Shown: one piece after another, positions 18,901 to 27,328 of the stretch
Numbering within the stretch: position 1 is the stretch's first letter
How the letters are laid out: the number at the start of each line of letters is the position of its first letter
From: Planctomycetota bacterium
GTDB lineage: Bacteria; Planctomycetota; Planctomycetia; Pirellulales; Pirellulaceae
Assembly (NCBI GenBank): GCA_016872725.1
Contig: VGZC01000029.1
Span: 1-64,000 of the forward strand
Direction of reading: 5' to 3'
DNA: 64,000 nucleotides
Made by a program: the position numbers and the translations under genes
Notes under the pieces: model-generated
What the model was told of the DNA's origin: nothing
Databases searched by the model: none
Seen by the model: the letters and a program-made list of their open reading frames with translations, nothing else

Positions 18901-19434
18901 CGGGCGATTGGAGGCGACGCGATCGCGGCTCGGGCCGCCGAGCTGACGGCGGGGCTCGCGCCGCCCCGCGAGACGATCGCCGCGCTCATCGAGGAAAAAC
19001 GCCGGGCCCATGCGGAGTCCGCGCCCGACGCGGAACGGGGCGCCGCGGTTTTCACCAAGTCATGCGCCGTATGCCATCAGATCGGCGGAAAGGGACAGGT
19101 GGTCGGCCCCCAACTCGACGGCATCGGCAACCGAGGACTCGAACGGATCCTCGAGGATGTCCTCGATCCGAACCGAAACGTCGACGGCGCGTTCCGAACC
19201 AGTACGTTGCAGCTCGCCGACGGACGCGTCGTCACGGGCCTTGTCCGCGGTGAACGGGACCGGCAGGTGATCCTCGCCGACGACAAGGGCCGGGAATTCA
19301 CGGTCGCGAGGGATGCGATCGAAAAGGAAACGAAAGCGACCGTTTCGCTGATGCCCGAGAACCTCACGGCCGACTGGTCCGACGCCGACTTCCACGACCT
19401 GATCGCGTACCTGCTGACGCATCGTTCGGAATGA
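15916..19434 (+). CDS. PVC-type membrane-bound dehydrogenase with C-terminal cytochrome c domain
   Basis: 1,172 residues from ATG 15916 (GGTGGAG upstream; signal peptide ending near RAAAVQE). Residues about 40-410 are a glucose/sorbosone-dehydrogenase-like beta-propeller (VPDGFRVDLVAAEPDIFKP, NIPIGVYPC, QVNPFGMAID, RLGPDGALYIADFYN). The middle carries HEAT-like helical repeats (LDELTDRVG, RLLGDADPFVRLHAMKEAGE). A discoidin-like segment and more helices follow. The C-terminal heme site CAVCH is C1050-C1053-H1054, with a Met region (SLMPENLTADW) downstream. Such fusions are a hallmark of Planctomycetota and probably oxidise carbohydrate-like substrates in the periplasm, passing electrons to c-type heme. 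Substrate unknown. Confidence 0.93.
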   Translation: MITPSRIWRALAASSALACCLAWAGRAAAVQESPFHAHVRPTEPLTPELERDSFDVPDGFRVDLVAAEPDIFKPMNLAFDTRGRLWVTVSQEYPFAAPADRPGRDAVKILEDRDGDGRADRVTTFADGLNIPIGVYPCRGGAIVHSIPNIWFLEDTDGDDVADRRTVLYGPMGYERDTHGMNNAFRRGYDGWLYACHGFSNETRVRGADGHEVHMVSGNTYRMRLDGRRIEQFTSGQVNPFGMAIDARFDLFTADCHSKPIYQLIRDGSYPSFGKPHDGLGFVPPMMDHLHGSTAIGGVAAYSADRFPEPFRDNLFCGNVMTSRVNRNTLIGYGSTWKCREEDDFVKTSDPWFRPVDIRLGPDGALYIADFYNRIIGHYEVPLEHPGRDRTRGRIWRVTYAPEGDAEPRGPFDLSSAETSRLIEWLGDGNLARRLLALDELTDRVGPSAESDLRRAADGPASPSVRSNAMWALHRLGLLDEDHARRLLGDADPFVRLHAMKEAGERGPWSEEFAARVRAGLADGDPFVRRAAADAIGRHPESRAATDLLDTLGRIDSADVLLRQNVRIALRNQLRGSGGLSEIASRVEDPASERELAHVALGLSDDSVAGFLLRALPRHNLSPEDAAEWIRHAARCAGPNDIEPLIAAARERGGATIEGRTTLIDGIRRGAAARDGKLPESLVGWARELAGDMIRTVEPDPLDGWTHHAIASAPRSDDPWVMQDRPSADGVSARFVCSLPRGETRTGRLRSPPFAAPAKLAFFVAGHSGLPNRPLTDKNLVRLCDASTGEPIRTTPPPRNDVARRVEWDLSDCVDRQVRLEIVDGDDANAYAWLALGRIEPDVIRLPRMGSSERADRFRGAAAVIRDFRLAEFEPTLREWLARDPIEASVASAIAEGLLALRPQPGFELLTLALADPDTPAPLAASARALLVSRDPRAFPELAGELMRAAPARSQQRLALALAVTPDGLGLLIDLIAQGKASPRMIQGAAVIDRIRAIGGDAIAARAAELTAGLAPPRETIAALIEEKRRAHAESAPDAERGAAVFTKSCAVCHQIGGKGQVVGPQLDGIGNRGLERILEDVLDPNRNVDGAFRTSTLQLADGRVVTGLVRGERDRQVILADDKGREFTVARDAIEKETKATVSLMPENLTADWSDADFHDLIAYLLTHRSE

Positions 19435-19484
19435 AGTGACGAAAATATGTCACTCGTCGAGGTCCGCGGCGCGGACGGGGAGCC

Positions 19485-20657
19485 TCAACGCCAATCCAAT
19501 CCCTCGTGCAGCGTGTTGAGGTTTTCGCAGCCGTCCCGGGTGACCAGCACCATGTCCTCGACGCGGACTCCGCCGATCGCCCGGCAATAGAGGCCGGGTT
19601 CGATCGTGAGGCAGTCGCCCGCGACGAGCGGCGGGCCGCCGCGGTCGAGCAGGGGTGGTTCATGCACTTCGAGCCCGACCCCGTGGCCCGTGCCGTGGGT
19701 CATGCCGCAATAGCGCGCGTCGGCGCGTTCGGGCGGCAATCCCATGGCGTATCCCGATTCGCGGATGCTCGCCGATGTCGCCGCGTGGACCTGTTCGCCC
19801 GTCGCGCCGGGTCGAGTCGCGGCCGTCGCCGCCGCTTTGGCCCGCACAACGGCCGCGTGCATGCGCCGAACATCGTCCGAGGGCGTTCCGTGCACAACCG
19901 TCCGCGTGCAATCGCCGTAATACCGCGTTTCGCGGCATCGCGGAAAAATGTCGATGAGGATCGGCTCGTCCGTCCGCAGTTCGCCCGACCCGTAGTCGTG
20001 GCAGTCGGCGCCTTGCGGTCCGCCCGCGACGATGCTCGTCGGATTCTGATACCGGCGTTCCATCAACCAGACGTCGATCATGGCTCGGATCCGATCGGAC
20101 GTCAGGGGCGCGCCTTCGTGCACCAACACTCCGTCGTGGCGCGGTTGAGCTCGGGCGATCGTCCCGCACGCCATCCGCATCGCGCCTTCGGTCATGCGCT
20201 GCGCCGCCCGCAGCCATTCCGATTCCTGTTCGTCCTTCGAACGCCGTTCCAGCACTCCCAGGTCGAGGTCGCAGGTGAGGCCGATTCCGGCCGCCTGGAC
20301 GAAATGCGCGTAGATCTGGGGGAGCGACCGGTCGCACGTGACGTCCGCGACGCCGCCTCGAATCAGGCATTCGGCGGCGGCCTGGGCCGTGGCCGTCTCG
20401 CGGTCGCCGGAGAGCCCCGACGCGGGCGCGAAGTCGGCCGGACACGCGATCCGGTCGGCGCGGGCCGATCGTCGAGCCCGATCCATCTCGATATCCCGCA
20501 GGATCACGATCCGTTCGCGCCGGCCGTCCGGCCAGGCGAGATCGACGACCGCCGTGGGGTCCCCGACGAGGAATCGGATCTTGTGGTAAACGGCACTGTT
20601 CACGGAAGGAGCGCCGGCCATCAGCACGGCGGTGGGGCGCGTCGTCGAGGATGCCAT
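19485..20657 (-). CDS. M24-family metallopeptidase (Xaa-Pro aminopeptidase-like)
   Basis: 390 residues with a pita-bread peptidase fold. The metal ligands are in place: the two Asp in PILIDIFPRCRETRYYGDCTRTV, the His in THGTGHGVGLEVHEPP, and the Glu in TIEPGLY and RVEDMVLV. The N-terminal domain of about 160 residues is divergent creatinase-like. It should remove N-terminal residues from X-Pro peptides in the cytoplasm. I start at ATG 20657 (MASSTTRPTAV); the ribosome binding site there is weak, and an earlier in-frame codon at 20696 exists. Divergent from the patatin gene, converging with the dehydrogenase gene. Confidence 0.87.
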   Translation of the reverse strand: MASSTTRPTAVLMAGAPSVNSAVYHKIRFLVGDPTAVVDLAWPDGRRERIVILRDIEMDRARRSARADRIACPADFAPASGLSGDRETATAQAAAECLIRGGVADVTCDRSLPQIYAHFVQAAGIGLTCDLDLGVLERRSKDEQESEWLRAAQRMTEGAMRMACGTIARAQPRHDGVLVHEGAPLTSDRIRAMIDVWLMERRYQNPTSIVAGGPQGADCHDYGSGELRTDEPILIDIFPRCRETRYYGDCTRTVVHGTPSDDVRRMHAAVVRAKAAATAATRPGATGEQVHAATSASIRESGYAMGLPPERADARYCGMTHGTGHGVGLEVHEPPLLDRGGPPLVAGDCLTIEPGLYCRAIGGVRVEDMVLVTRDGCENLNTLHEGLDWR

Positions 20658-20783
20658 GTCGGTTCGTCTTGTTCGGATGGCTCGAAACGGGAACAATAGG
20701 CTCGTTTGTTGTAGGGGCCGGTCCGCGACGAATCAAGGGCGGACGGTGCCCGCCTCCGAACGGAATTGGGGTTGGAGTCGGTC

Positions 20784-23069
20784 ATGGCGCGCGTTCTCGC
20801 GGTGGTACTCCCGATCATCGAAATCGCCGCCGCCGCGATGGTCGGGCTCGCGCTGTCGATGACCGCGTGGTCGCCGAATTCACGGCACGTCTTGAATGTG
20901 CTGGGAGTCTCCTTCGCGGTCGTCGCCATGGCGGCGACCTTCTCCGGCGCGAGGGGTATCGTCCGCCGGCTCCACGATGCGTGGTTTGAAAACGAAATGG
21001 TCGAATCGGTGCGCTATTTCTTCCTGATGCGCTACCACTTCCTCTGCGCCGCGCTCATGATCGTGTTTCCGGCGCTCGCCGTCCAGCGATTCCGCCGGCT
21101 GCTCGAACCGATGTTCGACGTGCGGCCATTGGACATGCTCTTCGTCAGTTGGATGGCCCTGCTCAATGCGTGGGCCATCATGGTGGGCGTGCAACTGACC
21201 TCGCGATACGGTCCGCACCGGTTCGGAGGCGGCGGCGTCGTATTGCGCGAGGCGTGGCGGAAGCTGGGGATCCGCCTGAAGGTCCCGTTGTTCGGCGTCC
21301 TTGCCGTTCCGATGATCGCGACCTGTTTGTGGAAGATGGAGCGTTGGGGGAGCGGCGCGGCGGCGGCGACCGGCGGCGCGGCGCTCGCCTTCCTGACGCT
21401 CGGATTCACGACCTGGCAGCGCGAATCGCTCGTTCCGCCGCAAGTCGCGCCTTCCCGATTGCTGCTCAACGGGAATTGGTTCCGCCGCACGAAGTCGGAC
21501 GAGTCGGAAGAGACCGACGCGGAATCGGGCGACGCGGGTCTCGTTCTCCCCGCCCTGCTCCGGTTTCTTGGGCCCGGGTACTACGACGTCGAGCGCGCCC
21601 GATCCCGGCCCGGCCATTTGCTCGCCGCGTCGCTGCTCGCCGCGGTCGCCGTGACCTACGGCCTGATCGGTTTCACGTTCCGCCCTCGGGGCGGATGGAA
21701 CGACTGGTTCCCGCCGCTTGGATACGCGCTGATCATCTTCCTATTGGGCGCGTGGGGATTGCCGGCGGCGGCGTTCTTCTTCGATCGATGGCGCGTTCCC
21801 GTCCTGGGCGCGCTGTTGTCCACGATCGTCGTCCTCTATTCGCTTTCCAATACCGATCACTATTATCCGACGAAACCGGCCGACGCCGATCTCGTCGCGC
21901 GGGCCGTGTCCTTGACGCCGCAGGAGGCTTTTGACGCCTGGCACGCGGCCCGGCCGGGCCATGGCGATCGGATGACGGTCGTCGTGCTCAGCGGCGGCGG
22001 CATCTCCGCGGCCGCGTGGGCCGCCGAGGTTCTGACGGGACTCGAATCGGCGATCGGACGTCCGTTCACGGAATCGCTCCACGCGCTCAGTTCAGCGTCC
22101 GGCGGTTCGGTCGGCGCGATGTACTACCTGGACGGGTTCGGGCCGCGGTCCCCTCGACCGGCCGACGAGCTCGAACGGATCCGCTCGGCCGCGAGGCGAT
22201 CCAGCCTCGCCGCGCTCGCTTGGGGCGTCGCGTACCCCGACGCGTGGCGATTCGTCGCGCCGCCGATCATGCGGCTCTTTCCCGACCTGGACCGCGGGTG
22301 GGCCTTGCAGGAGGCGTGGCGCGGCCAACTCGCGCGGCCCGGCGAGTCGCTCTTCTCGATCCGCGCGCGCATCGCGCGCGGCGAGATGCCGGTTCCCCTG
22401 TTCGACGCGACGATGGTTGATGCGGGGAAGCAGTTCGTCATGTGCCCGGCCGACATCCACCGCGCGGGAGGCCACCATTTCCGCCCGAGTCTCGGTTTCC
22501 TTCGCGAATTCGACGGCCGCGATCTCGATCTCGTCACGGCCGCACGGCTCTCGGCGACGTTTCCGTGGGTCTCTCCCATTCCACGGGCGTCCCGCGCGTC
22601 GGGCGGACCCGACTGGCACATCGCGGACGGCGCGTATTTCGACAACTACGGCGTCGTGTCGATGGTTGAGTGGCTCAACGTTGTCCTTCCGAGACTGCGC
22701 GAACGCGCGGCGCGGCCCCGCGTCCTGATCATCCGCGTCAGTATCCGCGATGTCGCGCTCGACGCGCGAACCGGTTCCAGCGACAAGCCGGGCTGGACGT
22801 ACACGCTGTACGGCCCCGTCATCACGCTGCTCAGCACGAGCTCGACCAGCCAGCTCGCCCGCAACGAGCAGTTGCTCGAACTGATCTCCGACCGGTGGAC
22901 GAGCCGCGATGAAATCGACTTCGAGATCGTCCATTTCGCGCTCAACACCGAGGTCCCCCTTTCGTGGCAGCTCACGGCCGACGCAATCGCCCAGATCCAA
23001 TCGCGGTGGGAAACGGAACGGGCCGAAGGGGCCGAATTCCGCCGAGTCCAGGAGTTCTTCCGCCCGTGA
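20784..23069 (+). CDS. Patatin-like phospholipase with polytopic membrane N-terminus
   Basis: 761 residues from ATG 20784 (TTGGAG upstream; TTG 20766 also open). The first roughly 370 residues contain about eight to nine hydrophobic segments (for example VLAVVLPIIEIAAAAMVGLA, AWAIMVGVQL, LLAASLLAAVAVTYGLIGF) with a charged loop between. The patatin domain follows: oxyanion loop SGGGIS (403-407), nucleophile S439 in SSASGGS and the dyad Asp D615 in DGAYFDN. It should hydrolyse acyl ester bonds of lipids at the membrane's cytoplasmic face. The C-terminus is soluble. Membrane-anchored patatins of this size are uncommon; a role in lipid remodelling is inferred only. Confidence 0.88.
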   Translation: MARVLAVVLPIIEIAAAAMVGLALSMTAWSPNSRHVLNVLGVSFAVVAMAATFSGARGIVRRLHDAWFENEMVESVRYFFLMRYHFLCAALMIVFPALAVQRFRRLLEPMFDVRPLDMLFVSWMALLNAWAIMVGVQLTSRYGPHRFGGGGVVLREAWRKLGIRLKVPLFGVLAVPMIATCLWKMERWGSGAAAATGGAALAFLTLGFTTWQRESLVPPQVAPSRLLLNGNWFRRTKSDESEETDAESGDAGLVLPALLRFLGPGYYDVERARSRPGHLLAASLLAAVAVTYGLIGFTFRPRGGWNDWFPPLGYALIIFLLGAWGLPAAAFFFDRWRVPVLGALLSTIVVLYSLSNTDHYYPTKPADADLVARAVSLTPQEAFDAWHAARPGHGDRMTVVVLSGGGISAAAWAAEVLTGLESAIGRPFTESLHALSSASGGSVGAMYYLDGFGPRSPRPADELERIRSAARRSSLAALAWGVAYPDAWRFVAPPIMRLFPDLDRGWALQEAWRGQLARPGESLFSIRARIARGEMPVPLFDATMVDAGKQFVMCPADIHRAGGHHFRPSLGFLREFDGRDLDLVTAARLSATFPWVSPIPRASRASGGPDWHIADGAYFDNYGVVSMVEWLNVVLPRLRERAARPRVLIIRVSIRDVALDARTGSSDKPGWTYTLYGPVITLLSTSSTSQLARNEQLLELISDRWTSRDEIDFEIVHFALNTEVPLSWQLTADAIAQIQSRWETERAEGAEFRRVQEFFRP

Positions 23070-23175
23070 CGCGCGGGCCGCGGAAGGAAGCGAATACGGA
23101 AGGCGCGCGTCGCGTCCCAACCGACGGCCCCCATGGATGCCGTGAATCCCGGGATCCTCGAAATCGGCGGCCCGT

Positions 23176-23838
23176 TCATTCGACGGCGGCGACGAGCAGT
23201 TTCTCGGCGGCCGCGATCGCGATGGGGGACTCCCGCCCGTTGAAGGCGACCATCAACACGCCCGCCTCGGGCCATCGGGCCGTCACGCGGACGGCCGTCG
23301 CGAGTGACAGACCTATGTCACTCAGATAACGCAGGAACTCGGAGGACTGGTCGAGGACGCGGACGAGGCGCTGGGGAGCGCCGAGCTCGCAGCGCGCGAG
23401 GGGCAGACCGTCGAGCGGGGCGAGGCTGCCGTCCGCCTTCGGAATCGGATCGCCGTGCGGGTCGATCGCCGGAAAGCCAAGGAACCGATCGATTCGATCG
23501 ACGAGCAGATCGCTGACCGAATGCTCCATGTGCTCCGCCTCGTCGTGCACTTCGTCCCACGAGAGCTCCAGGGTCGTCGCGAGAAACAGCTCGATCAAGC
23601 GGTGCCGTCGCAGCACGCGGAGCGCGAGAAGCCGGCCCGCCTCGGTCAGCCCCGCGCCTTCGTACGGCGCGTAGACGGCGAGCCCGGCGTCGGCGAGCGT
23701 CTTGAGCATGCTCGTCACGGTCCCCGGCGCGACTCCGAGTCTATCGGCGAGCTCTCCCGTCGTCGCTCGGCCTTTGTCGCATCGGGCGCAGATCTGGTAG
23801 ACGGCCTTGATGTAGTTTTCGATGGTGAGCGACGTCAC
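23176..23838 (-). CDS. DtxR/MntR-family metal-dependent regulator
   Basis: 220 residues from GTG 23838. The N-terminal winged helix matches the family (LTIENYIKAVYQI, TTGELADRLGVAPGTVTSMLKTLADAGL, YEGAGLTEAGRLLALRVLRRHRLIE). The dimerisation and metal domain contains WDEVHDEAEHMEHSVSD, which carries the usual Glu/His ligands, and HGDPIPKADG. The last 75 residues form an SH3/FeoA-like domain (LDQSSEFLRYLSDIGLSL). It should bind Mn2+ or Fe2+ and repress metal uptake. No transporter is adjacent. The upstream region is shared with mch in the opposite direction. Confidence 0.9.
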   Translation of the reverse strand: MTSLTIENYIKAVYQICARCDKGRATTGELADRLGVAPGTVTSMLKTLADAGLAVYAPYEGAGLTEAGRLLALRVLRRHRLIELFLATTLELSWDEVHDEAEHMEHSVSDLLVDRIDRFLGFPAIDPHGDPIPKADGSLAPLDGLPLARCELGAPQRLVRVLDQSSEFLRYLSDIGLSLATAVRVTARWPEAGVLMVAFNGRESPIAIAAAEKLLVAAVE

Positions 23839-23990
23839 GGCGGCGGTTCCCCGTTCGAGTCCGCGTTTCCGCACTATTGTACCGGCCCCTCGGATTTCCG
23901 CGATCACCGAACGTGATAAGATGGCGGCGCGGGCGCGCCGAGTCGGCCGCCGCACGATGGGGCGAATCCGGAATCCAATCGAGTCGTTCG

Positions 23991-24995
23991 ATGCAAGTCA
24001 ACGCGCGGGCATGGCGACTCTGGGAACAGATGGAGGAACGGCGCGGCGATCTGCGGATCGAAGCGCGGGTCTGCGCGTCCGGGGCGCGGATCCTGGATTG
24101 CGGCGTCGACGCCGCGGGCGGGTTCGAGGCCGGACGGCGCGCGGCCGAGATTTGTCTCGGCGGACTCGCGGAGGTCGACATCGCGCCGGGGCCGGACGGC
24201 CCGTGGTCGGGACCGGTGGTCGCCGTGAGAACCGATCGCCCTGTCGAAGCGTGTCTCGGCGCCCAGTACGCGGGTTGGCGGATTTCAAGCGGCGCGTATT
24301 TCGCCATGGGGTCCGGTCCGATGCGGGCCGCCTACGGGCGCGAGGCCCTTTATGATCTCGAATCGGTCCCGCTGCGCGATGCGTCGACGCATGCCGTGGG
24401 GTTCCTCGAAGCATCGTCGCTGCCGCCTCCCGATGTCTGCGCGTCGATCGCCGGGAAATGCGGCGTGACGCCCGATCGTCTGGCCCTCTTGGTCGCAAGG
24501 ACGGCGAGCCCGGTGGGATCGATCCAGATCGCCGCGCGCGCCGTCGAAACGGCCTTGCATAAGCTCCACGAACTCCGTTTCGATGTGGGCCGGATCCGCG
24601 GCGCGTTCGGGACCGCGCCGATCCCGCCCGTCGCGGCCGACGACATGGCGGCGATCGGTCGCGCCAACGACGCCGTGCTCTACGGCGGCGACGTGACGCT
24701 TTGGGTCGAATCCGACGACCCGTCGCTGATCGACGTCGGACCGCGGGCGCCGAGCCTTTCCTCCCGCGACTTCGGGCGACCGTTCCTCGACGTCTTTCGG
24801 GATTACCACTACGATTTCTATCGGGTCGATCCGTTGCTCTTCAGCCCGGCTCGGATCACGTTCTGCAACCTCTCCACCGGCGCCGTCCACCGTTTCGGAG
24901 AAACTCGAACCGATATCCTGGCCCGGTCGTTCCTCGATGGCCCCGCGTCGCGGGCGAGGAACATCGAGGCCGAGCCCCTTGGATCGGGCGAGTAG
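23991..24995 (+). CDS. mch: Methenyltetrahydromethanopterin cyclohydrolase
   Basis: 334 residues. Catalyses methenyl-H4MPT + H2O to 5-formyl-H4MPT, a step of the archaeal-type C1 pathway that methylotrophs and Planctomycetota also carry for formaldehyde oxidation. Family features are VNARAWRLWEQM at the start, ARILDCGVDAAGGFEAGR, EACLGAQYAGWRI, YFAMGSGPMRA, LVARTASPVGSIQIAARAVE and the GTAPIPPVAADD loop. Start at ATG 23991; the open frame upstream (from 23877) has no family similarity. The next gene, mnmA, starts 11 nt after its stop. No other H4MPT-pathway gene is in the window. Confidence 0.93.
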   Translation: MQVNARAWRLWEQMEERRGDLRIEARVCASGARILDCGVDAAGGFEAGRRAAEICLGGLAEVDIAPGPDGPWSGPVVAVRTDRPVEACLGAQYAGWRISSGAYFAMGSGPMRAAYGREALYDLESVPLRDASTHAVGFLEASSLPPPDVCASIAGKCGVTPDRLALLVARTASPVGSIQIAARAVETALHKLHELRFDVGRIRGAFGTAPIPPVAADDMAAIGRANDAVLYGGDVTLWVESDDPSLIDVGPRAPSLSSRDFGRPFLDVFRDYHYDFYRVDPLLFSPARITFCNLSTGAVHRFGETRTDILARSFLDGPASRARNIEAEPLGSGE

Positions 24996-25006
24996 GTTGA
25001 TCCCGC

Positions 25007-26119
25007 ATGGTCCGTGTCGTCCTGGCAATGTCGGGTGGCGTCGACAGCAGCGTGGCCGCGTGGCTCTTGCGGTCCCAAGGCCACGACGTCGTGGGGCTCT
25101 TCATGCGGCACGGCGACGCGCGCTATGCGGCGTGTTCCGCCGGGACGGGAGCCCGCGGCACGATGCCGATCGAAGGCGGACCGGGTTCGCGGCGGCAAGG
25201 TTGCTGCGGCGTTCGAGACGCCGACGACGCGCGCCGCGTCGCCGAACAACTCGACATCCCGTTCTACGCGATCGACATGCGGGCGGACTTCGGCCCGATC
25301 ATGGACTATTTCGCGGACGAGTATCTCGCCGCGCGAACGCCCAACCCGTGCATCGTCTGCAACCAGCGACTGAAATTCGGAAAACTGTTCGAATACGCGG
25401 CGGCCGTGGGCGCGACGCACGTCGCGACGGGCCATCACGCGCGGCGCGGCGAGCGGTCCGACGGGCGCCCCACGCTCCTTCGAGGCCTCGATCCGACGAA
25501 GGACCAATCGTACGCGCTGTTCGGAATCGGCCGAGACCGGCTCCAACACATCCTGCTGCCGGTCGGGGAATACGCCAAGGACGAGATCCGCGCGATGGCC
25601 GCGCGGGCCGGACTTCGCACGGCCGATAAGGAGGACAGCCAGGAAATCTGTTTCGTGGCGCCGGGCGAGCACGCCGCGTTCGTCCGCGCGCGGCGCGGCG
25701 CGGGCCGGAGGTCGGGGGATGTCGTCACGGTCGACGGCCGCGTTGTCGGCACGCATGAGGGGATCGAGCAATTCACCATCGGCCAACGTCGCGGACTGGG
25801 CATTGCCATGGGGGAGCCCTTCTTCGTCGTTCGCATCGAGGCGGACACCCACCGCGTCGTCCTCGGACGCCGGTCGGACCTGGCGAGGACCGAACTGACG
25901 GCCGACCGCTGCAATTGGCTCGAAACGCCGGCCGGGAACCCGTTCGAGGCGGACGTGAAGATCCGATACAATGCCCGTCCGGCGACCGCCGTCGCCGAAC
26001 GGCTGCCGGGCGGCAGGCTGCGCGTGACGTTTCGCGAACCCGTCCACGGGGTCGCGCCGGGCCAGGCGGTTGTCTGTTATCGATCCGACCAGGTGCTCGG
26101 CGGCGGCTGGATCGAGTAG
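25007..26119 (+). CDS. mnmA: tRNA-specific 2-thiouridylase
   Basis: 370 residues. Puts sulfur on the wobble U34 of tRNAs for Lys, Glu and Gln, using ATP and a persulfide relay. PP-loop SGGVDSSV (9-16), catalytic Cys C115 in NPCIVCN, second Cys C215 in SQEICFV, the FTIGQRRGLG core and the C-terminal beta-barrel (CNWLETPAGNPFEADVKIRY) are all present. An insert around residues 44-67 rich in Gly/Ser contains a CC pair, as seen in other members with an extended loop. The gene is complete. It starts 11 nt after mch and is probably co-transcribed with it. Confidence 0.95.
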   Translation: MVRVVLAMSGGVDSSVAAWLLRSQGHDVVGLFMRHGDARYAACSAGTGARGTMPIEGGPGSRRQGCCGVRDADDARRVAEQLDIPFYAIDMRADFGPIMDYFADEYLAARTPNPCIVCNQRLKFGKLFEYAAAVGATHVATGHHARRGERSDGRPTLLRGLDPTKDQSYALFGIGRDRLQHILLPVGEYAKDEIRAMAARAGLRTADKEDSQEICFVAPGEHAAFVRARRGAGRRSGDVVTVDGRVVGTHEGIEQFTIGQRRGLGIAMGEPFFVVRIEADTHRVVLGRRSDLARTELTADRCNWLETPAGNPFEADVKIRYNARPATAVAERLPGGRLRVTFREPVHGVAPGQAVVCYRSDQVLGGGWIE

Positions 26120-26173
26120 CTGCCCCGACCCGCGCGGGAGCCCTGTTCCCATCGCGGGAGGGCGCGCGGTATC

Positions 26174-27232
26174 ATGGTCGCCGCGGGAGACAAGACGTTC
26201 GTCGGCATCCTGAACCCGGGATCGATCGCCATGACGCTCGAAGGCATTCTGCTCGCTCAAACCCGGAACTCATTCTTGCATTGGGTGATCGGCGGAAGCG
26301 TATTGATCGGCGCATTCATTTTCCTGTTCGCGGGCGTGTTCTTCATCAAGTACGGCGCGATCTGGTTCCGTGCGTGGATGGTGCGGGCGGACGTCAGCAT
26401 GGGCAGCCTGATCGGGATGTATTTCCGGCAGGTGAATCCAAACGTGATTGTCGAGGCGAAGGTCATGGCGACCGGCGCGCTGCTCGACATCAGCCGCCGA
26501 TCGGGGATCAGCACGGCTCGACTCGACGCCCATTTCCTCGCGGGCGGAAATGTCGCAAACGTCATCCAGGCGCTCATCGCGGCCCACCGCGCGGGCATCG
26601 ATCTCGATTTCGACCGCGCGGCGGCGATCGATCTCGCCGGCCGCGACGTGCTCGACGCCGTGCGGACGAGTGTGTCACCCCGCGTCATCGATTGCCCCGA
26701 CCCTCGGCGCTCCGGCAAAACGACGCTCAGCGCGATCGCCAAGAACGGCGTCGAGCTGCGCGTCCGAGCCCGCGTCACCGTTCGCACCAACCTCGAACAG
26801 TTGATCGGCGGCGCGACGGAGGAAACGGTCATCGCGCGGGTCGGCGAGGGCATCATCACGGCGATCGGATCGGCCGACACGCACCTTCTCGTCCTTGAAA
26901 ACCCCGACCGTATTTCCAAGGCCGTGCTCCAACGCGGACTCGATGCCCACACCGCGTTCGAGATCGTCTCGATCGATATCGCCGACGTGGACGTCGGCGA
27001 AAACATCGGAGCTCGATTGCAGGCCGATCAGGCCGAGGCCGACACGCGCGTCGCACGGGCCCGCGCCGAACAGCGGCGCGCGGAGGCGATCGCGGCCGAG
27101 CAGGAAATGAAGGCGCGCGTTTCGGAGAATCGAGCGAGGCTGGTGCTTGCCGAGGCCGAAGTGCCGATGGCGATGGCCGAGGCTTTCCGCGCCGGAAGGC
27201 TCAATGCCGTCGGCGACAACAAGCCGCGCTAA
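26174..27232 (+). CDS. floA: Flotillin-like protein FloA
   Basis: 352 residues. Membrane scaffold of bacterial lipid-raft-like domains. One transmembrane segment ([20 protein letters not shown], about residues 39-60) precedes the SPFH domain ([70 protein letters not shown]) and an Ala/Glu/Arg-rich coiled coil ([20 protein letters not shown]) that drives oligomerisation. ATG 26174 has GGGAGGG upstream, though M20 (26231) would give the usual shorter N-terminus. The stop codon TAA is the first of a 13-bp tandem array, which continues the 3' end. Confidence 0.92.
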   Translation: MVAAGDKTFVGILNPGSIAMTLEGILLAQTRNSFLHWVIGGSVLIGAFIFLFAGVFFIKYGAIWFRAWMVRADVSMGSLIGMYFRQVNPNVIVEAKVMATGALLDISRRSGISTARLDAHFLAGGNVANVIQALIAAHRAGIDLDFDRAAAIDLAGRDVLDAVRTSVSPRVIDCPDPRRSGKTTLSAIAKNGVELRVRARVTVRTNLEQLIGGATEETVIARVGEGIITAIGSADTHLLVLENPDRISKAVLQRGLDAHTAFEIVSIDIADVDVGENIGARLQADQAEADTRVARARAEQRRAEAIAAEQEMKARVSENRARLVLAEAEVPMAMAEAFRAGRLNAVGDNKPR

Positions 27233-27328
27233 TGGGCGCCGCTAATGGGCGCCGCTAATGGGCGCCGCTAATGGGCGCCGCTAATGGGCGCCGCTAATGG
27301 GCGCCGCTAATGGGCGCCGCTAATGGGC
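27228..27328. repeat. 13-bp tandem repeat (7 full units plus partial) spanning two stop codons
   Basis: Unit GCTAATGGGCGCC, seven perfect copies from 27228 then a 10-nt partial copy ending at 27328. The first copy contains the floA TAA stop, and the partial last copy overlaps the end of the convergent SUMF1-type gene (stop at 27320-27322). Each unit holds the palindrome GGCGCC and a TAA. Since 13 is 1 mod 3, TAA occurs in all three plus frames. Confidence 0.95.

Noticed and set aside
15796-19011. Minus-strand frame of 1,071 codons
   Set aside because: Antisense to the PVC-type dehydrogenase-cytochrome gene; no domain recognised.
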